A model generated the notes under the pieces. That model had not been told where the DNA came from, ran no database searches, and saw nothing but the letters and a program-made list of their open reading frames with translations. Source: JAFECT01 sp035551675 (GTDB lineage Bacteria > Pseudomonadota > Alphaproteobacteria > Caulobacterales > Caulobacteraceae). Taken from it: DNA of 64,000 bases. The DNA lies in assembly GCA_035551675.1 (NCBI GenBank), contig DASZMV010000065.1, positions 25,109 through 89,108 of the forward strand, written 5' to 3'. Of this stretch, positions 49,771-56,248 are shown one piece after another (position 1 is the stretch's first letter; each line of letters begins with the position of its first letter). The translations under genes were made by a program, and so were the position numbers.

Positions 49771-50002
49771 GTCCACGGACCCACACGGACACACACGGAT
49801 CGCTTATCACAGAGCGTCTTGCGCGCGCCCGCCGTCATTTACTTGCCCACGAAAAACACGAAAAAGCAGACTCCGCGCCGCAGGCGCAATCGTTTGAATG
49901 GCGCTTCGCGCCGGTAGCTGAAACTAGAAGCGCGACGCGTTCGTGCTTTTCGTGGGCAATCTTTCTTCTCTTTTCCGTGTGTGTCCGTGTGGGTCCGTGT
50001 AC
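49771..50002. repeat. Outer inverted repeat of the CCACACGGACACA type
   Basis: The left arm contains CCACGGACCCACACGGACA (49773-49791) and CACACGGA. The right arm is its imperfect reverse complement, TCCGTGTGTGTCCGTGTGGG (49974-49993) then TCCGTG. The arms are about 29 bp and enclose the inner CACGAAAA-type repeat, as if one element had landed inside another. Confidence 0.78.
49843..49959. repeat. Inner inverted repeat of the CACGAAAA type
   Basis: Left arm TTGCCCACGAAAAACACGAA (49843-49862) and right arm CGTGCTTTTCGTGGGCAA (49942-49959). The arms and the short GGCGCTTCGCGCC hairpin inside are shared with the element at 41983-42087, which makes these two copies of one family 7.8 kb apart. 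Confidence 0.78.
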
Positions 50003-50023
50003 TCCCTTAAGCCCGCATAGAAA

Positions 50024-50053
50024 AAGCGCCGGAGCCTGAAGGCCCCGGCGCTT
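50024..50053 (-). terminator. Intrinsic terminator of the regA operon
   Basis: Stem AAGCGCCGG / CCGGCGCTT with an inner GCC/GGC pair and a 4-base loop. On the minus strand it is followed by a T run (TTTTTC). It lies about 25 bp past the stop at 50078. Confidence 0.85.
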
Positions 50054-50077
50054 CTCGAAACGCATTGTTGCGAAAAC

Positions 50078-50686
50078 TTACTGCTTCTTCGCGGCGATCG
50101 GGGCGTCGGCGGCCTTGGCTTTGGCGGCCTTGGCGCGCTCGGCCTGCACTTCACGGGCGAGCTGGACCAGGTTGGCCTGCAGGATGTTGAGACGGTCGCT
50201 GACCGCCTTCTTCTCCGCCTCCGTCAGCGTGCCCTTGCGCACCGCGAAGCGGTACTGCGGCAGCTTGCCCTTCTCGGGCTGGGTGAGACCCAGCACGCCC
50301 ATACGGGGGCCGTCGCTCAGGGACAGCTCCTTGCCGAGCTCCCACACCACGCGGCCGTCGCCGTCGCCGGGCACGATGGTGTCGCGCGTGCAGCGCACGG
50401 CGACGACATTGCCCTCGGCCTTCGGCAGCGCCAGCTTCTGCGGGCCGCCCAGAACCTTCAGGCCGGCGACCTCTTTGAAGTCATAGTCGTACGCGGGCTT
50501 GTCGCCCTTCTTGACCTCTTTGGCGACTGCGACGACCACGCCGCAGTTGCTCTCGGTCTTGGGTTCGATGCTCGGTTTTTCGAGTTTCACCGGTGCGCTG
50601 GCCTTGGCGGGCGTCGCGGCCGGCGCCGACGCCGGAGCGGCGTGGGCCGTCGTGACCGTCGCGGCCAACAGGAACGGAAGAATCAT
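50078..50686 (-). CDS. Exported protein of unknown function, translationally coupled to regA
   Basis: 202 residues. A short signal peptide (ILPFLLAATVTTAHA) is followed by an Ala/Pro/Lys-rich linker. A domain with two Cys (TESNCGVVVAVAKEV; VVAVRCTRDTIVPGDGDGRVVWELGKELSLSDGPRMGVLGLTQ) comes next, and the C-terminus is a Lys/Ala-rich helix (LVQLAREVQAERAKAAKAKAAD). No family is recognised. Its ATG overlaps the stop of the regA-type gene (ATGA), so it should be made together with the response regulator, and it ends at a strong terminator. Confidence 0.65.
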   Translation of the reverse strand: MILPFLLAATVTTAHAAPASAPAATPAKASAPVKLEKPSIEPKTESNCGVVVAVAKEVKKGDKPAYDYDFKEVAGLKVLGGPQKLALPKAEGNVVAVRCTRDTIVPGDGDGRVVWELGKELSLSDGPRMGVLGLTQPEKGKLPQYRFAVRKGTLTEAEKKAVSDRLNILQANLVQLAREVQAERAKAAKAKAADAPIAAKKQ

Positions 50687-51240
50687 TTAGGCGCCCTTTT
50701 TGCGAGGATCCTTTGGAGTGTTCGGCGGTGCATGTTCAGCCGTCGCGCCGTCTCCGAGACATTGTGTCCGCAGAGTTCGTACACGCGTTGTATGTGCTCC
50801 CACCGTACGCGATCCGCCGACATCGGATTTTCCGGCGGGGCCGGCGCCTCGTCCGATCGGGCGAGGAGCGCCTTGACCACGTCGTCCGCGTCGGCGGGCT
50901 TAGACAAATAGTCGGCGGCCCCAGCTCTCACCGCGGCGACTGCCGTGGCGATATTACCGTAGCCGGTCAACATTATGGCGCGAGCATCTGGCCGCTTTTG
51001 GTGCAGCGCTTCAACCACTTTCAACCCATTGCCGTCTTCCAGGCGCATGTCCAGCACCGCGAAGGCGGGAGGGTGGGCGCGGACCGCGTCCATGGCCTCG
51101 GACACCGAGCCCACCATGGTCACCTCGAAGCCCCGGGATTCCAGGGCGCGGCCCAGGCGGGTCCTTAAGGGCGCGTCGTCGTCCATCACCAACAGGCTGC
51201 GGTCGGGAAGGGCGGTGATGTCGGAGGAAAGGTCGGTCAT
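50683..51240 (-). CDS. regA: ActR/RegA/PrrA-type redox response regulator
   Basis: 185 residues. The receiver domain has LLVMDDDAPLRTRLGRALE (acidic pocket), FAVLDMRLEDGNGLKVVEAL (phospho-Asp) and YLSKPADADDV (Lys). A short linker leads to a Fis-type DNA-binding helix-turn-helix, NVSETARRLNMHRRTLQRILAKRAP, which is the nearly invariant end of RegA/ActR/PrrA proteins. These control respiration, nitrogen and carbon genes in response to redox state. It lies 98 bp downstream of the regB-type kinase in the same direction. Confidence 0.93.
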   Translation of the reverse strand: MTDLSSDITALPDRSLLVMDDDAPLRTRLGRALESRGFEVTMVGSVSEAMDAVRAHPPAFAVLDMRLEDGNGLKVVEALHQKRPDARAIMLTGYGNIATAVAAVRAGAADYLSKPADADDVVKALLARSDEAPAPPENPMSADRVRWEHIQRVYELCGHNVSETARRLNMHRRTLQRILAKRAPK

Positions 51241-51338
51241 CGGCGCGGGCTCCTTGGTGTCTCACGCACCCCTGGCGTTCGATATGACTCCGCTCGCCCC
51301 CGGGTTTCAAGCGGGGGAGACGTTCGGGTGTCGGGCCG

Positions 51339-52691
51339 TCAGGCGTCGGGGGCTTCGATCCGCCTGCGTGGCCATTGCGTGAGGATAACGGCGCCCCCCT
51401 CCTTATCGTTGCGGAATGTCACGCTGGCGCCCGACCGCTCCAAGAGGGTCTTGGCGATGAAGAAGCCGAGCCCCATGCCCTGGTGGTGGGAGGGTGAGTT
51501 CTCGCCCGAGGGCCGGGAGGTCACATAGGGTTCGCCCAGCTTTTCCAGGATATCCGGGGCAAAGCCCGACCCGTCGTCCTTCACCTCGACCGAGATGCTC
51601 TCCGCGTCGAAACGGCCGGTGACCTGGACCTCCAGCACGGCGAAGTCGGCCGCGTTCTCGACGAAGGCGGCGAGCGCATGGGAGGCTTCCGGCAGGCGCT
51701 GGACGTCAGGGATGAACTCCCCCTGGGGGCCTTCGACCGCGGTCGAGACCTTGGGGCCGATCATGCGGTAGGGGTCGACGACCTCCTCGAGGAACTGGGC
51801 CAGGCCCACCCGGGCATGGACGATGTCGCCGGTCTCGGGCTTTTGGGCCAGGTTCTTCAGAATGTCGCGGCAGCGCTCGGCCTGCTGCATCAGAAGCCGC
51901 GCATCCTCCGCCACCGGATCGTCTTCCGGCGAGGAGCGCAGCAGCTCCTTGGCCACCACCTGGATGGTCGCCAGCGGGGTGCCGAGTTCATGCGCCGCCG
52001 CGGCCGCGAGGCCGCCCAGGGCGGAAAGCCGCTGTTCGCGGGCCAGGACCGCCTCGGTGGCCGCCAGCGCCAGCTCCATCCGCGCGCCCTCGGCCGCCGC
52101 CTGCCAGGCGTAGCCGGCTGTGAACACGATGCCCACGGCGGTGGCGCAAACCACGCCCAGATGCGCCCAGGCGGCCGGCGTCGGCTCGGCGGTGAACCAG
52201 GCCACCGGCGGGCTCAGAAAGGCCAGGATCGCCAGGGCGGCGAACTGGATGGCGATGACCGCCAGGGTCTGGCGCAGCGGCAGGCTCACCGCCGCCACCA
52301 CGGCGGGCGCGACCAGCAGCAGGCAGAACGGGTTGTCCAGCCCGCCGGTGAGCGCCAACAGCGCGCCGAGCTGGGCCGCGTCGAAGCCGAGTTGCAGCGC
52401 CGCCTCCGAGTCGCGCGCCATGTGCCGGCCGCGACGGCGATGGATCAGGGTCAGGATCACGTTCAGCCAGGCGCTGGCGGCAATGACGCCCAGGCACGGA
52501 CCTAGCGGCGTCGGCCGTCCCATCAGCCAGGCGATCAACACCGCGCCGGTCTCGGCGCAGACCGCGATCCAGCGCAGCAAGAGCAGGGTGCGGAGCCTCA
52601 GCCGCCCGCGGCGCCGGTCCGATCCGGCCAGGGTCCAGTCGACCCCCTTGGGCGACGCCCCGTGACTTTCCGCGCTTTGGGCCAAGGCCAT
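51339..52691 (-). CDS. regB: ActS/RegB/PrrB-type redox-sensing histidine kinase
   Basis: 450 residues from the ATG at 52691 (an in-frame start at 52721 is possible but would run further into the senC promoter). Six membrane helices lie in residues about 35-200 and include GGLDNPF, the quinone-binding signature of RegB. The H-box is AAAAHELGTPLATI. QQAERCRDILKNLAQ holds the redox-active Cys of the family. The ATPase domain has FVENAADFA, DDGSGFAPDIL and GMGLGFFIAKTLLERSGA. It phosphorylates RegA when the quinone pool is reduced. Divergent from senC. Confidence 0.94.
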   Translation of the reverse strand: MALAQSAESHGASPKGVDWTLAGSDRRRGRLRLRTLLLLRWIAVCAETGAVLIAWLMGRPTPLGPCLGVIAASAWLNVILTLIHRRRGRHMARDSEAALQLGFDAAQLGALLALTGGLDNPFCLLLVAPAVVAAVSLPLRQTLAVIAIQFAALAILAFLSPPVAWFTAEPTPAAWAHLGVVCATAVGIVFTAGYAWQAAAEGARMELALAATEAVLAREQRLSALGGLAAAAAHELGTPLATIQVVAKELLRSSPEDDPVAEDARLLMQQAERCRDILKNLAQKPETGDIVHARVGLAQFLEEVVDPYRMIGPKVSTAVEGPQGEFIPDVQRLPEASHALAAFVENAADFAVLEVQVTGRFDAESISVEVKDDGSGFAPDILEKLGEPYVTSRPSGENSPSHHQGMGLGFFIAKTLLERSGASVTFRNDKEGGAVILTQWPRRRIEAPDA

Positions 52692-52759
52692 GGTTGGCCT
52701 ATACATCCCACCGGCGGCCAAGCAACCTGAGCCGTCTCCACAACCCCACCGGAGTTCGC

Positions 52760-53377
52760 GTGAAGAGCCCCCGCATCCTGTTCGCCGTCGCCTGCCTCGT
52801 CCTCGCCGCGGTCATCGGCGGCGTGACCCTGCTGAATCTGAACACGGCGCACAGCCTTGACCCCCGGGCCATCTCCACCGGCAAGGCGCTGATCGGAGGA
52901 CCGTTCCAGCTGGTCGACCAGAACGGCAAGGCGGTGGATCAGGGCTTGCTCAAGGGCAAATGGAGCGCGGTCTTCTTCGGCTACACCTTCTGCCCGGACG
53001 TCTGTCCGACCACGCTGCAGACCCTGGCGGCGGCGCAGGACAAGCTGGGGACGAAGGCCAAGGACCTGCAGGTGGTCTTCGTCTCGATCGATCCCGCGCG
53101 GGACACGCCCAAGCAGTTGAAGGCCTATCTCTCGAGCAAGGACTTTCCGGCCGGGACCATCGGCCTGACCGGGACCAACGCGCAGGTGGCGGCGGCGGCC
53201 AAGGTCTATCGCATCTACTACGCCAAGCACGGCAGCGGGTCCGACTACACCATGGACCACTCCAGCGTGACCTACCTGATGGATCCCAAGGGGGAGTTCG
53301 TCGCGGCGCTGCCCTACAACCTCTCGCCGGACCAGGAGGCGGACCAGATCCGGTCCGCCATGGAGAAATCGAGCTAA
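52760..53377 (+). CDS. senC: SCO1/SenC/PrrC family copper chaperone
   Basis: 205 residues from the GTG at 52760 (GGAG 5 bp upstream; the earlier in-frame ATG at 52694 is rejected because it overlaps the regB start). A membrane anchor (PRILFAVACLVLAAVIGGVTLL) is followed by a thioredoxin-like domain with FFGYTFCPDVCPTTL (C-x3-C copper site) and the His ligand in DYTMDHSSVTYLMD. SenC delivers copper to cytochrome oxidase. The regB/regA/senC grouping is the classical alphaproteobacterial redox locus. Confidence 0.94.
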   Translation: MKSPRILFAVACLVLAAVIGGVTLLNLNTAHSLDPRAISTGKALIGGPFQLVDQNGKAVDQGLLKGKWSAVFFGYTFCPDVCPTTLQTLAAAQDKLGTKAKDLQVVFVSIDPARDTPKQLKAYLSSKDFPAGTIGLTGTNAQVAAAAKVYRIYYAKHGSGSDYTMDHSSVTYLMDPKGEFVAALPYNLSPDQEADQIRSAMEKSS

Positions 53378-53748
53378 GCCGTCTTGGGCCGGCTGCTGAG
53401 GACGCAGAAGCCGATCACCCAGACGATCGCCGCGGCGACGGCGGCCATCGACAGCCAGACGGCGTGGGAGAGCGGCACGAACGCCCAGGCGGCGGCATAG
53501 CCGATGCCGCCCAGCGCCATGGCCCAGCCCGAAACCCGCTGCAGCGCGATCTGGCGCTCGGTCTTTGCGGTCCCGGCCTTGGGAATCAGGTTGGCGTTGA
53601 CCGCGAGCATGATCCCGACGGCGACCATGGTTCCGCGCGTGACCGTCGATGCGTCCGCCATGCCCTGACGCTTGGCCCAGACCAGGGCCACCGCGACGAT
53701 GAGGACAAAGGCGGCCATGACGAGGTTGACCACAAACTGGCGTTTCAT
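53374..53748 (-). CDS. Four-helix membrane protein, possibly SdpI-like
   Basis: 124 residues with four membrane segments (about 5-25, 38-55, 70-90, 96-118). MLAVNANLIPKAGTAKTERQ between helices 2 and 3 recalls SdpI-family proteins (GNxxP), although the match is partial. It is encoded directly after an SdpR-type repressor with a four-base overlap; the sdpR-sdpI pairing supports the guess. It may be an immunity or signal-transducing membrane protein. It overlaps the end of senC by four bases. Confidence 0.6.
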   Translation of the reverse strand: MKRQFVVNLVMAAFVLIVAVALVWAKRQGMADASTVTRGTMVAVGIMLAVNANLIPKAGTAKTERQIALQRVSGWAMALGGIGYAAAWAFVPLSHAVWLSMAAVAAAIVWVIGFCVLSSRPKTA

Positions 53749-54074
53749 TCGGGGAGCGCCTCCTCGGCGTCGTTGGACGGTGCGGGTTCGGGGTCTTCGG
53801 GCGTGGACGTCTTGCCGCCCAGGCCAAAGGTCGTGGCGAAGCCCATCAGCGCGTCTTCCAGCACCGACAGCTTCAGGGAATAGACCACCTGCTTCCCGTC
53901 CTTTTTCGCGAACACGAGGTCGGCCTCGCGCAACGCGGCGAAGTGGGCGGACATGGTGGGCTTGGAGACCGGAAAGTGGTCGGCGATTTCGCCCGCGGTC
54001 ATCGGTCCCTTGCGCAGGAGCTCCAGCACGCGGCGGCGGGTCGGGTCGGAGAGGGCTTTGAACACGCCGGTCAT
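53745..54074 (-). CDS. ArsR-type repressor, SdpR-like
   Basis: 109 residues. The winged helix is plain: VFKALSDPTRRRVLELLRKGPMTAGEIADHFPVSKPTMSAHFAALREADLVFAKKDGKQVVYSLKLSVLEDAL. There are no metal-binding Cys pairs, which fits the SdpR autorepressor group rather than ArsR/SmtB metal sensors. The C-terminal 30 residues are acidic and Pro-rich. It is probably self-controlled through the inverted repeat upstream (54086-54108) and coupled to the membrane protein gene downstream. Confidence 0.87.
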   Translation of the reverse strand: MTGVFKALSDPTRRRVLELLRKGPMTAGEIADHFPVSKPTMSAHFAALREADLVFAKKDGKQVVYSLKLSVLEDALMGFATTFGLGGKTSTPEDPEPAPSNDAEEALPE

Positions 54075-54085
54075 GAATCGACGTT

Positions 54086-54108
54086 TAGCTAATCATCTAA
54101 ATGATGTC
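54086..54108 (-). promoter_or_regulatory. Putative SdpR operator
   Basis: ATCAT-CTAA-ATGAT (54092-54105) is an inverted repeat in an AT-rich patch between the repressor gene and the PHA depolymerase gene. It begins 12 bp upstream of the repressor ATG and probably overlaps its promoter. Confidence 0.45.
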
Positions 54109-54212
54109 AAGCGCGGCTTAAGGCCACGGTTTTTCGCACCTGCGATAATCCTTTTGCAGTGCGGGACGTTGTATGGTCCCGTTTCTGTCCGGGGCAGTTC
54201 GAGTCGGAGTTC

Positions 54213-55487
54213 ATGCTCTACGCGCTTCACGAGTACGGCTATTACACGGCGTCCCCGCTTCGCCTGGCGGCCCAGATGGCCCGCGATTTCTGGGGCTCTC
54301 CCGCCAACCCGGCCTCCGATACCGCAATCGGGCGCACGCTCTATGCCTCGGCGGAGCTGTTCGCCAACCTGACGCGGCGCTACGGCAAGCCGGCCTGGAA
54401 CATCGACAGCATCCAGATCGACGACGTCGACGTGCGCGTGCGCACCGTGTCGGCGTGGAGTTCGCCGTGGGTGAACATGATCCACTTCGCGCGCGACCGG
54501 AACGATCTTCGGCGCGCCGGCCGCACCCAGTTCGACCCCGCGGTGCTGATCGTGGCGCCGCTCTCGGGCCACTACGCGACCCTGCTCCGCGGCACGGTGC
54601 GCGAATTCCTGAAGGACCACGAGGTCTATGTCACCGATTGGGTGAACGCGCGCCAGGTCCCGGTGCTCGAGGGCCGCTTCGACTTCCACGACTACATCGA
54701 CCATGTGCGTTCGATGCTGGCCGCGATCGGTCCGCGCGCTCACGTCGTGGCCGTGTGTCAGCCGGGCCCGCCGGTGCTCGCCGCCGCGTCGCTGATGGCC
54801 GAGGACGACGACGCCAATCGTCCAGCGTCCATGACCTTCATGGGTTCGCCCATCGACGCGCGTCTGGCGCCGACGGAAGTGAACAAGCTCGCGGAGGACA
54901 AGCCCTTCGCCTGGTTCAAGACCAACATGATCCACACCGTGCCGCCGCCCTATCCGGGCGCGGGACGGCGCGTGCTGCCGGGCTTCATGCAGCTCTACAG
55001 CTTCATGAGCATGAACGAGGACCGTCACCGCGACGCCCACTGGGAGTATTTCAAGAACCTGGTGCACGGCGACGGCGACGAGGCGGCGAAACACCTCGAG
55101 TTCTATGACGAGTATCTCTCGGTGCTCGACATGACCGAGGAGTTCTATCTCCAGACCATCGACATCGTGTTCCAGGATCACCTGTTGCCGCGCGGCAGGC
55201 TCACGCACGGCGACCGGCTGGTGAAGCCCGGCGCGATCCGCGACATCGGCCTGATGACGGTCGAAGGCGCCGACGACGACATCTCCGGCGTGGGCCAGAC
55301 TCAAGCCGCGCACCAGCTGTGCCCCAACGTGCCCGAGGCTACGCGCGAGCTGCTGGTGCAGCCCGACGTCGGGCACTACGGCGTGTTCAACGGCCGCCGC
55401 TTCCGCGAGGAGATCTATCCGCGCGTGCGCGACTTCATCGCCAGATCCGAAGCCGCCCTTGGCGATGCGAAGGTCACCCAGGGGTGA
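54213..55487 (+). CDS. phaZ: Intracellular polyhydroxyalkanoate depolymerase
   Basis: 424 residues from the ATG at 54213 (GGAG upstream); MLYALHEYGYYTASPLRLAAQ is the usual PhaZ start. The nucleophile motif is VAVCQPGPPVLAAASLM, with Cys in place of Ser as in the PhaZ1 class. Other family blocks are DPAVLIVAPLSGHYATLLRGTV, VYVTDWVNARQVPVLEGRFDFHDYIDHV, FMGSPIDARLAPTEVN, VEGADDDISGVGQTQAAH and the His in PDVGHYGVFNGRRFREEIYPRV. It mobilises stored PHA granules. The stop overlaps the GTG of the next gene. Confidence 0.95.
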   Translation: MLYALHEYGYYTASPLRLAAQMARDFWGSPANPASDTAIGRTLYASAELFANLTRRYGKPAWNIDSIQIDDVDVRVRTVSAWSSPWVNMIHFARDRNDLRRAGRTQFDPAVLIVAPLSGHYATLLRGTVREFLKDHEVYVTDWVNARQVPVLEGRFDFHDYIDHVRSMLAAIGPRAHVVAVCQPGPPVLAAASLMAEDDDANRPASMTFMGSPIDARLAPTEVNKLAEDKPFAWFKTNMIHTVPPPYPGAGRRVLPGFMQLYSFMSMNEDRHRDAHWEYFKNLVHGDGDEAAKHLEFYDEYLSVLDMTEEFYLQTIDIVFQDHLLPRGRLTHGDRLVKPGAIRDIGLMTVEGADDDISGVGQTQAAHQLCPNVPEATRELLVQPDVGHYGVFNGRRFREEIYPRVRDFIARSEAALGDAKVTQG

Positions 55488-56218
55488 ATCTCGTCAAGCC
55501 GCGCTATCGCCATGGCGACGTCGTCGACGTCGACGGTGTTCGCGTCTTGCTCAAGGTCAATCGCCGGGCCCGCCGCGTCTCGGTCCGCGTGGACGCCAGC
55601 CGCAACCAGGTCGTCGCCGTGGCGCGCTCCGAACGCAGCCTGAAGGACGCGGTCGCCTTCGCCGCCGACCGCTCGACCTGGATCAAGACGCGGCTTGCCG
55701 GCCGGCCGAAGGAAACCCCGTTCGCGCCGGGCTCGATCATTCCGTTCCGCGGCAAATCGGTGCGGCTCGAACAGGTGACGAACGCCTCGGCGGCGCGGCT
55801 GGTGGATGATCTCTTCGAACCGCGCATCGTCTCCGGCGGCGAGGGGGCGGCCTATGCGCGACGCATCGAGCGCCTGTTACGGTCTGAAGCGTCCAAGGCG
55901 CTGAGCGAACGCACCGAGGCGCACGCTATGGCGCTGGGTCTGAAGGTCCCCAAGGTCAGCATCGGCGATGCGTCGAGCCGTTGGGGTTCCTGCACGCCGG
56001 ACCGCGGCGCCATTCGCTATTCATGGCGCCTGATCCTCGCCCCGCCGGACGTGCTCGACTATGTCGCGGCCCACGAGGTCGCGCACCTGATCCACGCCGA
56101 TCACTCGCGCAAGTTCTGGGCGGTGGTGCACAGGCTCGTCGGCGACGAACGCCGCTTCCGCAAATGGCTGCACAGCGAAGGCATGGCTTTGCACGCGGTG
56201 GGCAGAGAAGCGGCGTAA
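55484..56218 (+). CDS. YgjP-like (SprT/M48-type) metallopeptidase, DUF45
   Basis: 244 residues from a GTG (GTGA overlap with phaZ). N-terminal half is basic and beta-rich (VLLKVNRRARRVSVRVDASRNQVVAVARS). The C-terminal half has KVSIGDASSRWGSCTPDRGAIRYSWRLILAPPDVLDYVAAHEVAHLIHADHSRKFWAVV, with HExxH and the downstream His/Trp pattern of the YgjP family. The family is a zinc peptidase fold; some members were reported to hydrolyse UTP. Role unknown. Confidence 0.9.
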   Translation: MNLVKPRYRHGDVVDVDGVRVLLKVNRRARRVSVRVDASRNQVVAVARSERSLKDAVAFAADRSTWIKTRLAGRPKETPFAPGSIIPFRGKSVRLEQVTNASAARLVDDLFEPRIVSGGEGAAYARRIERLLRSEASKALSERTEAHAMALGLKVPKVSIGDASSRWGSCTPDRGAIRYSWRLILAPPDVLDYVAAHEVAHLIHADHSRKFWAVVHRLVGDERRFRKWLHSEGMALHAVGREAA

Positions 56219-56248
56219 GGACCACAACTCGAAATTCCGCCGAAAGGC

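Larger units (their letters stand above)
49763..50077. other. Intergenic region made almost wholly of repeats
   Basis: No gene is visible. It holds a nested pair of inverted repeats (outer 49771-50002, inner 49843-49959) and then the terminator of the minus-strand operon at 50024-50053. It separates the convergent mmcB and 50078-50686 genes. Confidence 0.7.
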
